DNA of 64,000 nucleotides. Source: Sipunculus nudus. Lineage: Eukaryota; Annelida; Sipuncula; Golfingiida; Sipunculidae. The notes beneath the pieces are model-generated. The model had not been told where the DNA came from, searched no databases, and saw nothing but the letters and a program-made list of their open reading frames with translations. The stretch is from contig CM049306.1 in NCBI GenBank assembly GCA_026874595.1, positions 48,610,019-48,674,018 of the forward strand, given 5' to 3'. Position numbers and translations under genes: made by a program. Each line of letters begins with the position of its first letter. Position 1 is the stretch's first letter. Below are positions 27,501-41,135 of the stretch, one piece after another.

Positions 27501-28777
27501 TAAAATAGACACTCTTGAAGGTAACATAAATCTAGAAATAAATAAAAAAATGGGAAAGAGCATGATTATAATTGTTGTAACAATTTCAAAGAAAAGGTGA
27601 TTAAAGACGGATCATTTGTTTCTCACGTAGCGTGTTTTAATCTGATATCATCGACAATGTATGTGTTATCCCACTTCATCTAACTGGTCTATCTGGCTTT
27701 TTCAATCCTAAATAAATCGGGAACATACAACCTTGAAGCCATTATAGAAGCTATTGGGATTATTTATTCTTCTTTATATATTGTATTTGCCTTCTGCACC
27801 TTACCAATATCCTTTACTCCTGGGTGAGGAGCGCAGCTCTTGTGATTAAGACCGATGCAAGGTGTGTTCGCGGAGAAAACGACCTTTAAGAGATTTAACT
27901 CACAAACTTCGGGTCATAAGGCCAAAACTCTAACCATAACTTGGCAAGTTATATAAAATCATATATGAGTATCTAATGATCGTTTACGCAAACATCAGCT
28001 GCTTGGCGGAAGACCACTCGTTAACTGGAGGTTTAGTGTCAATGGGAGCACGACGTTGCCGAGCAAATTTTGTTGATATGAGCACTGGTCCACCCTATAA
28101 CTTCCGGGAAACAGATTGGCCAAAGAAGATTAATTGTGAAGAACTTCAGAAGCGAGAAATAGGAGATACCTGAGTAATTTTGGGTTTTGGACATGCTGAC
28201 ATGTGCTTCATTTAGCTTGTGGTCCACATGATAGACCATTAACATTAAGTAAGGAGACATTCCATTTATTTGTGGTATTGAAAAAATGTGTATATTTAAT
28301 AATATTCAGTGTGGTGAGTACACTTCCCGTTGTGTGTGTGCGATTTCCTTTCTCTGCGAAAGACTGCATGGAATAAAATATTCATGGCGGCGTATGGCTT
28401 AAAATGAAAACTTTGGTTGGATGGGAGGCCGGGCTGCCTGCTGCAATTGTCAACACCACTAATCAACTCCAATTCAATTAAACCTTTTCCACCAGTAACA
28501 GGGATTCATGCAGGTGCCAACAGCTTAAACCTTTTAGATACAAGTAGGTGAAAAGTTGTCCTCTAGAGGACGATGAAGACGTACAGTGTCACTACAGACA
28601 GTTACACAGTTAGGGAAAAACATAAGGTTTTTCAGCCTCAGAACCATACCTTTTACTTTTTCTGGCATTACTGAGGATTTTGACTTCCTAAAACTAAAAA
28701 GATATGTTTCGTGAGTTAGAATCTTCTTTGGTGTTTCTGCCTATATAATATCGTTACCACTTTGTTTCCATCAGAGT

Positions 28778-28799
28778 AAAAAAAAAAAAAAAAAAAAAA
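28778..28799. repeat. Poly-A tract
   Basis: About 22 consecutive A. There is no clear retroposed body directly to its left, so I do not assign it to a processed element. Confidence 0.95.
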
Positions 28800-29049
28800 T
28801 ACGGACACAAAGGTTGGACCTCTGTGTTATAAATACACACACTGTTGTCTGCTTTTTATCCCTCACTCATGGGGTAGAGATCGATGGGGATGGTATTTTC
28901 TTTGATGGGGAAAAAAGTTTAAAAATTTATTCTTAAAAATATCTCCTTTTTGAGCTTTTGACAGTGCACTTAGATGCACTTGCTTTTGTAAAGATGTAGT
29001 TGAGATCTGACAAACAGTAAGCTTTCTCTTTCTCTCACATTTTAACTCA

Positions 29050-29052
<3 letters not shown>

Positions 29053-29106
<54 letters not shown>
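29053..29106. repeat. (GA)n microsatellite
   Basis: A nearly pure GA run with one interruption (CA) close to its right end. Confidence 0.97.
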
Positions 29107-29108
<2 letters not shown>

Positions 29109-29495
29109 AAAGCAAACTTACAATGATACATATTAAAGCCTCTAAATGTTTTATTTTTCCCCACCCATAATGTTAATTAGTTATTTTTATATGGTGTTTT
29201 AGGAGTGAGGTTAACATCAATTGTTGTCAGCTTATGCTAGTGATCGCCATTTCTATTTCGTTTGATGCAGCGCAAAATGGCTTCTACAGCATTTTAGGAC
29301 AGGATGAACAGTACAAGGATGCCGTATTTTGGGAAAGTGTTATCTCCACTTATATATGTGTGAACGCAATATTCGTCATTTATATCATGTCTGTTACAAA
29401 AATACATCACTGATTGTGACATGCGGCTTTATAACCTCACATTCGTTTACTTATCAAAGCCCTGAATGTGAAAACACACACACAAAACGCCCCAA

Positions 29496-29498
<3 letters not shown>

Positions 29499-29563
<65 letters not shown>
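29499..29563. repeat. (TA)n microsatellite
   Basis: About 65 bases of TA dinucleotide, which creates Tyr-Ile open-frame artefacts. Confidence 0.97.
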
Positions 29564-29566
<3 letters not shown>

Positions 29567-32082
29567 TCCTGACTTTAAAGAACAATTACAATATTTATAA
29601 ACTCAGTACTTCTGTATATTACGTTGGGGATTATTAAACAAATCAAGGGACAGAAGTGGTTATATTTGGTTGTCATATTAAAAATCTTAAATCGTCCCTC
29701 AAACCCCTTTTGATTTGTTTTCATCCCCTCTGAATTAAATTTTACGTATTCACATGAGTATATCAATGGTGCTTGACAGCATGTGGGTTAGTCACAATTC
29801 TTATTTGACGTAAGTGCTGGTCTCTCGCTGGACAAAACAGACTAATACTATAAATACCTCAAGGACGTCTGCTTCACAGACATGGCGGGAATATTGCACA
29901 TTCACGGCCATAACGGGATTACTCCGAGACATCAGATACCGCTCCAATGCGTTGCCCAGATCAGAAGCTTTGGAAATTTATATTTATATGGATGTAAAAT
30001 GCTTAACAATCAGTGTCCTTCCCATCTAATATTTGATTTTGATACTGTGAAAGTGTTCCTTTTTTATGTAATTGCAAATTATATGCATGCATGCTGGCCA
30101 ACCACTGCCCGTCCTGGTCCTATGTAGATAGCCCCGTGAATCAGTCAGTAAGAACTCTATATCACCTTGCGTTTACCTACCATGGTGTCACGGGAACATA
30201 TTCACCTCCGAACAACTCATCCTTTTTTTTTTAAATATCCAAAGAAACCTGTGGCCACAAAAGAATTATTATTTTAATTATTCTCGGAACACAAAATATG
30301 GTGCTAGCGGGCGAATATTTTGCTCTCATTTTGTTACCGGTCGAGACACAAAGCGTGGAATTTAGCCAGCTTACCTAGAAAATTTGCTTACAGGAATAAG
30401 CTCGAGTTCTTGAAATGGGGTATATGATAAAAAAAAACTTGGTTAATTTTCTATACATTTAAGAATACATTTACAGGACTCGTGCCATAGCACAATTTAC
30501 AACATAACCAAGGACCTAGTCTTCATTTGCAAAAATAAATAAAAATATAAGTGGTAGCGGCGAATCGGTTTAGGATAATTTTTTGGCATACGTTTTAAAA
30601 GGAAATTTTAAGAGCATTTGTTCCGTGAATTAATTCAATGAAAAGTCAACGTTCTTCTCTAAACGGTATATATGAAAATACATGGCTAGTTGACCAAAAA
30701 CAAGCGTTTTATTATTAACTGTATCAAGATGAATTATCATGTACATTTTATGCATGCCAATCCATGCGCTGCTGCTTTGCCACAATCCATGCGATCTTAC
30801 CCGTCAGGAATCCACACGGCTTTAGTTAAATCAAATAACTTACTCATAAAGATCAGTGTATAAAGTTTGATTTTAAATTCATCAAGAGGAAGTTTATCTT
30901 TACTTCTAAAAAAACACTTAGGACTTAAATGAAAATTTCAAAATATGGTTTAATCTCATGTCTGGAATTGGTATAACTTGGATTACTGTTTAGTAGAATT
31001 TTATCAACGTTTCTTATTTTATGGAGGTATTTTTGCATACGTTATAAACATTAACTAGCCAGCAAGATTTTCTTATTTCATCAGGTGCTCAAAGTAATGT
31101 ATCTTCAGTACAAGGTGTAATCAACAATGCCTCCCAAAAATAAAGCAACGGCATTCCTGACAAGTTTCTTGCACCATTTTGGCCCCTGACATTACCATAC
31201 CATCTCGTTTAAGGTTTGATGCAGACGGGGATGACAGTCTCCAGACACCAATCACCGTCCATCCTAAGATCTTACTTTCGCCAGAGGAAACCTAAATACA
31301 TATTTCAAATATATTTCCGGAATATTTAAGAATTTAATAAAGTGTCAGTCAAAACAACCCTTTTTGCTTCCGTGCAAGACTGTTAAGAAACAACTGAAGA
31401 GAACATGTCTATTAACAAACTAATTAGATTTTAAACTACCACGCCCCCATAGAAAACCCAAATAGACAAAAAAAAATAATTTTTTTAATTAGCTTAATTA
31501 CATTAGAAATAAAAAAAAATAATGTTCTGCAAGGGTTTTTAAAAAAAAAAATGAATTTAGTTTCTTAAAATGTTCCACTTTAAATGTTTTTCAATGATAA
31601 TACATTTAAACTTACTACTTTTAACAATTTCATTATGAAAAATACACGTTTTTACGAAAGGAGACTGGATATTATGTTCATTTTGTGATCACCCGGTTAA
31701 GATGAGAGAGAATATTATGTTCATTTCTTTTGTCCTTTTGGTCATATTTGATAAAAGTTACATGAAGTAATCGTGTTAGAATAGTAGTTGTTGTTACATT
31801 AAGATATTAATGGAGATATAAAAGTTAAAATTATATTTATTCTTGTAGTGGATAGAAAATAAACCTTCATTCAAGGAAGCTGGTGAAAAGGTTAAATGAT
31901 CATGGACAATGAAAAATATACTGCCCAAAAGAATGAAAAGAGCTACTTGCATAAAACTAATGACAACAGCTACATATTCTTAGCTTTAAGAAATAATGTT
32001 TCAACAGTCTCTAAATATGTAAAACTGTGTATTTGCTCACATTTTAGAAAACGGGGTTAAAATCTTTAACACCAAGGCACTC

Positions 32083-32320
32083 GCTCTCGTTGGTCTGATT
32101 CTTGGCTCTGTGCCAAAAACGATGTTATCAGACCAACAAGAGAGGGTGTCTAATGTGTAAAATTTGGATGTGGGGCAACAATGCGATACCGGACTCTCAT
32201 TGGTCTTATTACAATTCTTTGCTTTGTGTGCACCCTGGTGTTCGAACCCAGAAAATTCCCACACAAAGCAGCGGTTACACAATAGGAGATCTTTGACGAT
32301 TGTATTTTGGTATAACCGCT
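32083..32320. repeat. Cluster of inverted and direct repeats
   Basis: CTCTCGTTGGTCTGAT (32084-32099) pairs with ATCAGACCAACAAGAGAG (about 32127-32144) around a loop of about 27 bases. The left-arm sequence recurs in direct orientation as ACTCTCATTGGTCTTATT near 32193, followed by a shared TTTGCTTTGTGTGCACCC-like tail. A second inverted pair, CAGCGGTTA with TAACCGCTG, lies near 32270 and 32312. This fits a degraded foldback or MITE-type insertion. Confidence 0.5.
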
Positions 32321-34848
32321 GTGTAAGGGGCGTAGTAACATGTTGAAATAAGATATTAAAAAAAGGTCACTTACGATGAACCTAACTGAAGCCTTGACAA
32401 CCCGGCTCTGTAGGCAATGAAAATAGGCCTGGTAAGCCTACTTGAGTCGTGAAACAAGCAATATCGAGGAATGCATCGCAGTGGTCTTCCATCTTGCTGC
32501 ATTCATTTTGAGGTAAACAGCCAATAAGTTTATCATTATACTACGAATGTTGAATTAACACAAAAGAATACATGTGAACTCACGACCCAAACTGAAACTC
32601 CATCTCTATGGTAACGAGTCATATCCTATATCGCGTACAAGTTGGCTGCGTCTAGTAACCCGTATGAGCCATGCCTGTATTCATGCGGTCAGAAATTCAA
32701 CAAACATGCTGAGGGGTTTACCAATATTCCGAGTTATAACGGATCTTTTCTCGCTCATGTTTGGTGTTGTAAGAAAGTATACTAAAATGCTAACGATTAG
32801 TCTGGTTTATGGCAATTTACAGTGTACCTACAAGGCCATGAGGCGTTGTCAAAATGATGAAAATATTTGCATCCTCTTTGGGCCTTATAATGCGTACCTC
32901 AAACCTAGATGTAAAGGCACTCTGACAGCCAGTTTTGGTCCGAATGTCAGAGGGCCGATATAGCGCTACCCTGACTGTTGTTGGTCAGAGCCGTTGACTA
33001 CAGTCTTCTCTTTGCAACAATTTAAGATTGCTGATTATTACTCATGTAAAAAAGAAAACGGTCTTCTTGAACGGGTGAAATAAAATCTAACCCCGTGCTG
33101 TCAGTGTCACATGACACAACAGGCCAGAGGTGTTGATGGGGAGGGGTGGAGTTAGGTTCTTGCCAGGAATAAATTATGCAATTTTGTTTACATTTCTCAT
33201 TTAAAATGCAAGAATCCAGTTAATGATTAACTTGTCTTTTCATTAAAAGCTGGATGTAGTAAAACATATGTATGATCACATTTATCATATCCTCAAGGAG
33301 TCTATTGATTCTACAGATTGTGATAAATGTATGTCCATGTTTCGTCTTAATTTCTTAATTTCAAGTGGATTGATATACTAAACTGACCATCCCTATATTG
33401 TATAAACATGTATTGGGGAATGTTTTTTTGGGGTTCATGTCAGACTATCATGTATGCACCAAGCGCCCCTGCAGCGAAAACCTAAACTTCCCGGCTTATT
33501 CAGTAACGTCGGTAGCGAACACCTTCCAATAATTTGCTAGAAGAGTATCGTCCTTGTGAAGAAGATTTTAACAATACTTTTGATTTATTACCTGAACAGC
33601 ACGGCAACAATGATAACCAAGCACTCATTACAAAACACGCCCAGAATATCTCATTATTTCCCCCCGGAGCCCGGTCACTGCTACATCAAGCTCCGATGAT
33701 TGAATACTAAGGGCCAATGAGTGAACAGTAAATTGCGTATTAAGAAATTGCAGATTTTATATCCCTACTTTAATGAAGGCTTAGCGCGGGCTTTTTCCGT
33801 CCAAGCATTGTCCACTTGATTTTACCCATGAGTTCTGCTTAGGTTTTTTTCCTAAGGAACAATTTTATTGATTACTGGGTGCAGAGACATTGATAAACAG
33901 TCGTGTAAACCTAATCGATATGTTAACAATAAAATATAAAAAGTTATATGTCATTGCTATTTTTTTCTGATTTATTTCCTTGAAATATTAATCCTTGGAA
34001 AGTAATGTATACTGCGGATCTGTGAAGCAAACACTGGCTCAAAGGAGACTGCATTATAACCAAAAGAAAAAAAAAACTGGCTGTTCCAAATCAAGCTCTT
34101 TTCAAATGCTTATTGTGTTAAAAGATGTTTGGTCGATATGTCAGTTTCGGGCAGGGCTTAAAGAAATGCTAGACGCCTGATAAGTTGGAATGGATGCTGC
34201 ATGGCTGTCTAAATGATGAAGAAGACCAGAGACTCCTGATTCCGCAGCGATACCTCCCCTGAGGCGCGCCGGGTATTCGCTAGCTCTATACATTACCATT
34301 AATCAGTGAATGTCCGTACGGAAAGAAACAACTTAATTCACGTAATCTTATAAAACAAATAAACCCAGATACATGTAACAAAAGATGCACATATGAATAG
34401 GGGCTTAGCCATTACACACATACTTGAACACGTCTATAGAATAATTGGAGAGCATTTATCACTTTGGTGGTCGCCTAACCATTTCATCGCTATAATCCCA
34501 GGAGGCAAACCAGGTTTTCGTTTCAATACCATATCCTCCTTCATTACCCGTTTCGTTTAAGTTTATTGCCAATTTTTATGCGTTTTGCACTCACAGCGTT
34601 CGTAATTCAGACAGTGATAAAACATACACGAGACCTTTTAAGCTTTAATTCCCATAAAACTGCGAGCATGAAAATTGTCCTGTATTTATATTTAATCGGA
34701 GGGGAAGCCGGTTAATTAAAGTATAGCGGCTACATTAAGATTTAGTTACCTTAATCATCGCCATCAACTTGCTTGCTCTTTTGAGTATCAGATTAATCTT
34801 TACATAGAGATGTCCATCTGAAATCGTCCTTGTATTTTTGTTGTGTAA

Positions 34849-34895
34849 TATAATAATAATAATAATAATAATAATATAATATATATATATATATT

Positions 34896-34926
<31 letters not shown>
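34849..34926. repeat. Compound microsatellite (AAT)n-(AT)n-(TG)n
   Basis: About 27 bases of AAT repeats pass into AT repeats with a TTT interruption and then into TG repeats. Confidence 0.95.
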
Positions 34927-36149
34927 CTGTGTAATCACTTATGAGGAATATACTCTTCACGAATATAAATAAAAAGTAGCCTACCTGATTTTTTCCAATT
35001 ATCGCCAGCTCAATAATGGGAAATCCCTTCTCATTTATTAAACGCGGGCAATTTAAAACATGCTATACTGTTCAGAGCGGGTTTCACATCTGACCAGATT
35101 ATAAATTACAAATAAAACCTGAATATTGCTAATTGATATTTCTTATTGAACACGTCCTTATACTGTATTGGTGATACCCTGTACTGCTGTACTTCGGGTA
35201 CTTCCGCAGTTAGCCATATGAACAAGTTTGCCCCGATGGCTACGCAGAATTGTACTTTTCCGGCCATTTTGGTCATTTCTGGATTATTATTGTTGGCGTG
35301 TCTGGTCAAAGATGGAAACATTGATAAAACATATTTTACCTTTGGGAAGACTTTTGCAACCTTTCGGCAGGATTAAAAAAAGCGAACCGGGAACACCCTC
35401 ATTTGTACCGTTAAGCCGATTTTCCCGGCTAATTCTTTGTCGATAGTTGGGAGGCCAGCTTTAAAGGCAATGTACTTTGAATATTAAAAACACCAGGCAC
35501 AAGCTCACCTTCATGGGTCTTCATGACAACATGTTTCAAACTTTACATTAGGGTTACTATTTTAGAGCATGTTTTGTTTTATCTGGAGGTATTATGCGTT
35601 GTAGCGGTTGACTGGTATTGCTGTTTACAATTTTACTCAACATTTTATTAAAGGATTTTTATTAAATTTTGCGGAAGGTAATGCTAACAGCTTAGAAACA
35701 AGCTTTTGAATTTATAAGGTAATATGGATAACAATAACATGTTTCTTTTTGAAGGATTTTTTTACTATTCTGAAATGGGACAACTCTGTCATTCCCTAAT
35801 ATAAGAGGAAATTTAAAGTGTAACGGAATGAAATTTTCCGACGCCTGAAATGTCACGGTGTCAAGGCGTCACGTGATTGGATTTGATGGCCCCTGACACT
35901 CGACTCAGACGTATAAAATTTCTTATTCCTATTTCATTAGACAAAAAATTTATGCTTAAAGCCAAGTTCTTCTTCTATATTTTGAAACGTATTTTAAATC
36001 TTATCTCTTATTTATTTTATTTTAACCTAATTAGTTTGACAATTGACTGATCGTTCTTTTTTAGACAGGTCCTGCTCGACTTTAAGGATCTGTGTTTCCA
36101 ACCTGCCTGTTTAACTATCATAAACAGACAGGATGTACACCTGTAGGGT

Positions 36150-36153
<4 letters not shown>

Positions 36154-36208
<55 letters not shown>

Positions 36209-36284
36209 TTTATATTAGTTTGAATGTTCCATGTTAACAAGTTCTTGTATAAATATAACAAGTAATCTTTAATAAATATATTCA

Positions 36285-36321
<37 letters not shown>

Positions 36322-36322
36322 T
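36154..36322. repeat. (AT)n and (AAT)n microsatellite pair
   Basis: An AT run occupies about 36154-36205, and an AAT run occupies about 36285-36322 after a unique spacer of about 80 bases. The AAT run lies about 70 bases past the stop of the minus-strand open frame at 36661-36395. Confidence 0.93.
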
Positions 36323-36394
36323 TAATATTTAAAGGACATCTTTTTCATCCTTGATTATTGGCACAAATAGAAGTGAATAAGTGTACATTTCGAA

Positions 36395-36661
36395 TTAGTT
36401 TCGATAAAAGGCCATGGTACTCCACCAAAAATATTCCGTGACATCTGGTTTCATATTGACGTATAACATGTTCTTGTTCATATCCCCGATCATCACAGAA
36501 TACTCGTAATGTTTTGGATCATACACAATGTAAATAAATCTATACACATTACTGATAGCCCACCTGGAGTCAGTCGGCATGAAAAATGTTTGCTTAGGTA
36601 CTGATGCGGCATCGGTTAAGTCCAACACATGCATGAGTGATATCCTATTAAATAATCTCAA
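36395..36661 (-). other. Unexplained 88-codon open frame
   Basis: I do not recognise the family. The frame stays open from 36661 to a TAA at 36395-36397, and reads as a mixed-composition peptide rich in aromatic residues and Met, including FFMPTDSRWA, VYRFIYIVYDPK and FWWSTMAFYRN. It is neither low-complexity nor a shadow of another frame. An acceptor-like TTATTTAATAG precedes an in-frame ATG near 36634. About 70 bases after the stop an (AAT)n tract appears, which on this strand reads (ATT)n. It could be the last exon of an unknown gene, the 3' end of an unfamiliar retroelement ORF, or chance. Confidence 0.25.
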
Positions 36662-39600
36662 AATCCATTTAGGTATGTTTTAAACAGGGTTTAATGACCG
36701 AATGTGAATAACATGTATAAATGTTAGTTTAAACAGTGTGCATCAAACCGTAAAGGTCTGCTCGGAGTGTTTAACAACAAGGTAACCTAATACGGACGTG
36801 AGCCAGAAAGCCGCGGCCTCGCACGTCATCAGTCAAACGGAAACTGCCGGGCGCCACAAACTGTAATTTGGTGAATATAAGGAGGACAAAATCAACCAGG
36901 TCCACGACCATGCAACCCAGGCCTTACTACCATCATCGATTATATAAAGGTCTATAAGGCTTTTTGTTTATGTATTTTGTGACACAGAGGTTACAGCTAT
37001 AATTCTGTACGAAGCCTTGCGCCTGACAGCGAACATAACACTGCCTCTCTGTATTTATTTTAATTTGCCTACGCCAGTGTATGTGTATGTTTGTGTGCTT
37101 TATTCACAACAAAACTCACGCAAACATGAACGGAATTTTCAGGTCATTTCGGAAATGGGTCATTGTAGAATGTGTTTAATTTTGGTGAGGATCCGTCCAT
37201 TGACCCGGTTTCAGGAATATCATCAAGGAATAATCCCAAATGTACAGTCACCAATGCACGAATGTACCTGGGAGTATGGACCGAATATGTGAATGCAAAC
37301 ACATGGCGGAGGCTTGCATTCCTTAGAATGCTGATTTTTAGTTTTAATTTTGGTTATAATGCCTTCTTTCTTTGGAGAAATATTATATTTAGTCGCTGAT
37401 GGTTGGTTGTTTTTTTTATTACCAATTTGATTCAAAAGTTATGAACAGATTTTGATGGGATTTGTGGGGCATTACGGTAACATGTGGTGTTTAACAACTT
37501 CCCAATTTCCGTTATTTCACATTTCCTTTCTACACCTTTTTAAATTTTAAAGATGCTATTAGTAAAATATAGCATTTATTTGGTTTCGTTTGCCCATTAT
37601 TACTTTATTTTCTAGGCAAAGAGAGCCGACAAAGAGAGTTATACATATTCATGATAAATCAGAGTGTGTTTTTTTATTCAATAACCATTAAAAAAAGATT
37701 AACGTGTCACAAAAAAGACTCCCTATAAAAGGTTAGAAAAATAACCCATTTGCTGCATGTTCTATCATTTAATTATTGTAATTTTATCAAATCAATTGTT
37801 ATTACTAATGTGACTTGAAATAGGTGGCGACTGCGACCGTGAAATTGGGTTATTAATGGGAACCGGAAGTCTCAAAAAGAACAGACTAACTCATCATAAT
37901 CAATTTCAGGAAAAATTCATTTTTAGGAAGTTATCCATGTGTGTCTGATTTAATGTGAATGAACATTATTTCTGGGTCACAGGTTGTATTAACTGTAGCC
38001 TGCAGAGAAGTCTTCATCTTTGTTTATTATGATTTATTCGTGGCGGCTTATTTTCGTCCAATAGTTTTATCAAATTCAAAGAAAAATTAATACCAAGGAA
38101 TTATCATTACTTATCATCACATTCAACGCAACATAACATTATACTCTCAACTCATTGAATTACACCTTTTCAAACTATAATGTTCTCAAGTGAAAGATAC
38201 TATTACAACCTATAGAATACAACCTTGTTTCTTTTCGAAAAATGTCTGAGATTTATAGTTATTCATACGTGCAGTGTAAGATGGATTTAATCGTTAAATG
38301 CACAATGCATGAAACATAAGCCAAAAGCACGTGAATCCCTTTAGTGTCTTTTTGGTGATATTTCTTAACTAGACATTTATTACTAAAGCTAATCTTTCAT
38401 TTTCTTCACACTTTACACAAAAATTCAAAAGTATATTTTTTTGTCTATGTGAAAAAGTTTCGATTAGCAAGACTGCAAGTCTATCCACACTGCCAGTCTA
38501 TATCTACACTGCTCTCAGCCAATCAAATGATAGACACCCCGGATACATGCAGATATGCGGCCCTGCTGTCAGCCATTTGGAAAAAGGGTCCTCAGTCGTC
38601 CAATGGGCAACGACTTGGTTTCAGGTTCGGACTAACCAAACTTCAGACCCTTTTTATAGTATTATAGATCAATGTAATTTGCATGAATAAAACTTGTATA
38701 ATCTTTTAAAAGAAAATTGTTTTGTTTTTATCGAGACGTTGACTTCTTGTATTATCGTTAACAGATGAAAATGTTGTCTCGTCCCAAGACGTGTGATTCC
38801 GATCCGCTCTGCTCCTCTTCGTCAACAACGTGACAGTTGTGGATCCGCAACAAATGAAAATGTTGTCTTCCAAGCCAATGATCTATTATGTATTATTATG
38901 ATATATTCGATCCATTTGAGAAAATATTCATTTAAGTTTCTACAAACTTATTTTTTGGTTGAAGACATTTTAGAACGTAGGTATTATTCACTAGTTATTC
39001 TCACAAAATAAAAAAAATCCCGTTAATTTTCTCTGAATTATCAAATTAAACCAATCACATTTAGAATGATGAACAGAATATTATTTACATTTTAAGATAC
39101 ATTTTATGAAATCGTTTGAAACAAGGGTTTACCTTGGCATACGGGCATAAACGGAAACGGATGTAAATATAACCCGAAATATCTTATTTTGCTTAACCCG
39201 AAACGCCTTGTTTGGTTTGGTTGGAGAGACGCAAATACGATTCTCTTGAGTCAAGATGCCGAGCTCGGCCAAGCACATGTAATCAACGGGCATGTCTTTG
39301 CGGTGCCACAACACAATGATTAATCCCTCTAACACAGGCAAGCTTAGCTTGACGGCTTATTCCAGTAACACACCCAGTACGCATCACAGAGCCTTAAAAG
39401 ATGCCCATTATGTACTTAGACCGTATCGCCTGCCTCAAAGAAATTATTATTGATAAACTCTTTGATCTCCGTTTCGTCCCTTTTGCTTTCGCTTTGTAGG
39501 CCCGTCCACCAGACTATGGACACGCGAACAAATCCAAGGCTAATTGAGCGAGTACTGTTTGATTAACAAGCTTTGATTTAGTGTTAAGTGCCAAAGGACT

Positions 39601-40880
39601 TTGTCGGAAGAAAGAAACACGCAACACCTCAGTGCACTGTCCTGTTTGGGAGATGTAAATTTAAAAGTCGTCAAGTTTGCAAGCAATTGTGACATCGTCT
39701 TCGCATGTGACATTTCGATCTACTAGAAGTCATTAGTGCTGTCAACGAGTGATGCCGGTTGTTGTAATTGAAATTACGGGGATGTATCGAACCGTAAAAT
39801 GGGGAGCAGTACGTACTAGGTCTAAAAGCTGGCCATCTCTCAGCAAACATAATTATCTTTAGTAATATTTGCAACCGATTACATGGACTAGAGATGGATA
39901 TAATTTCGGTGTAACTTCAGCGCCCGCAGGGTTATTTGCTTTCAAGCTGTCTTCGGTACCGGCGTGTTAAGATGTAATTTTCCAGACGGTCTGCTGCAAA
40001 GGGAAGATGGACTCCCAAGAGTAATTAGATTAGATAATTACTCTCTACCTGCAAGTCATTTGGTATTGATGGCCGAGGACAGCAATATTCTCAGTAAGTC
40101 ACATTCATAGCAATGAATAGGTTATATATATCATCATCATCTTATCAACATATCTGAAGGTCCATTCATTTCAAGGTTTGCAGTACATTTCAACTTCTGA
40201 TATGCCGGCCTTATTTTATCTTTTTTTTTCTTATTTTCGCAGTCTTACTGACGTCAGACTGCTGTATATTTTGCTGGAAGAGCAAGACATATTAGTAAAT
40301 GGAAGCGTATTATGAAATGACGTAGCAGCGAGAAAAACCTGAAACTGAATACTTCTCGCACAATTACAAGAGGAAATAAAGGACAAAAACATATTGGTTC
40401 CTCTATTACATTGATTAAAAAATAATAATAAGACCACGCCTTCTGGTCGGAAAATCGGAATAAAATTAAGACCCAATAATAACACCATCTGTTAAACCTG
40501 ATGTCTTATCATAGGGAAAGGCATGCTGATCAAACAAACACTTCAGAATCTTAAATGGGATGGCGAGTAAATATTTAAAGTAACAATAATATTTCTTATG
40601 ATGATCTGGGTATCAAATATTCTTGAGGGCAGTAGACAAGACGTTTTAACAAAAACAAAGGTCGTAAAATAACCATTCAACGAGTAAGGATAATATCAAC
40701 TTATTCAAATGATAACTGGAATAATTTCCTGAAAGTACTTAAACGTAAATGTGACAAACACTGAAGCCCATGAAAAGCTCTTAAAGCAGTTTTGGCCTGT
40801 AGCTGCTGATGTTAACGTCATGTTTACAGTTAATAAACATTCAATCATTGAACAAAGAGTGGCTTAAATGAGGTACTTAC

Positions 40881-41135
40881 CAGCTGGTATGCATTCAAGG
40901 GCACCACAAATATGGCCAGCAAGAAATCGGTCACTGCTAAACTAGCGATCACCAGGTTAGATAAGGTTCTGAGGTTCTTCTGACGTATAACTGCCAAGAG
41001 CACCATAAGGTTACCGAAGAGAATCCAGATAGGGACCACGCCCAGTCCGATATAAGCCCAAGCCGGGCTCGAGGAGACCCGCGAGCTTAAGTTAAAATGT
41101 AGGTGCACAAGTGTAGTGTTATTTTGAAGAAACAT
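40881..41135 (-). CDS. Aminergic GPCR, coding exon 1 (N-terminus, TM1, TM2)
   Basis: This first coding exon gives residues 1-85 of a class A receptor at the cell surface. The ATG is at 41135-41133 with G at -3, and an in-frame TAG at 41193-41195 lies upstream with no other ATG between, so the start is well fixed unless an upstream coding exon exists. The N-terminus has two N-glycosylation sequons (NTT near residue 6, NLS near 15) and no signal peptide, as usual for amine receptors. TM1 (about 26-50) has GN with N1.50 at residue 42. TM2 (about 59-83) has SLAVTD with D2.50 at residue 70. The exon ends after CTG at 40881 in phase 0, followed by a consensus donor GTAAGT (40880-40875). Its reading continues correctly only with the exon at 4104-3058. 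A possible acceptor, TTTTTCAG ending at 41299, may mark the left edge of a 5' UTR exon. Confidence 0.9.

Larger units (their letters stand above)
4105..40880 (-). other. Single 36.8-kb phase 0 intron of the GPCR gene
   Basis: The intron begins GTAAGT at 40880 and ends TTGCAG at 4105 on the minus strand, and interrupts the receptor after TM2, just before ECL1. It has no further exon that I can fit between residues 85 and 86; the joined protein is complete without one. The listed repeats between 4.1 and 40.9 kb all lie inside it. Between those repeats the sequence is AT-rich, with only short open frames that lack codon bias or recognisable motifs. Undetected regulatory elements or non-coding RNAs cannot be excluded. 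Confidence 0.85.

Noticed and set aside
29329-29565. Open frame ending in Tyr-Ile repeats
   Set aside because: Product of the TA microsatellite; the same holds for frames at 36017-36205 and 43704-43985.
32574-32963. 129-codon plus-strand open frame, the longest outside the receptor
   Set aside because: It starts at a GTG, shows no motif or membrane or domain pattern, and lies among repeats; expected by chance in 64 kb.
40845-40880. Receptor reading continuing past 40881 (VSTSFKPLFVQ)
   Set aside because: These codons read through a consensus GTAAGT donor into the intron and stop soon after.
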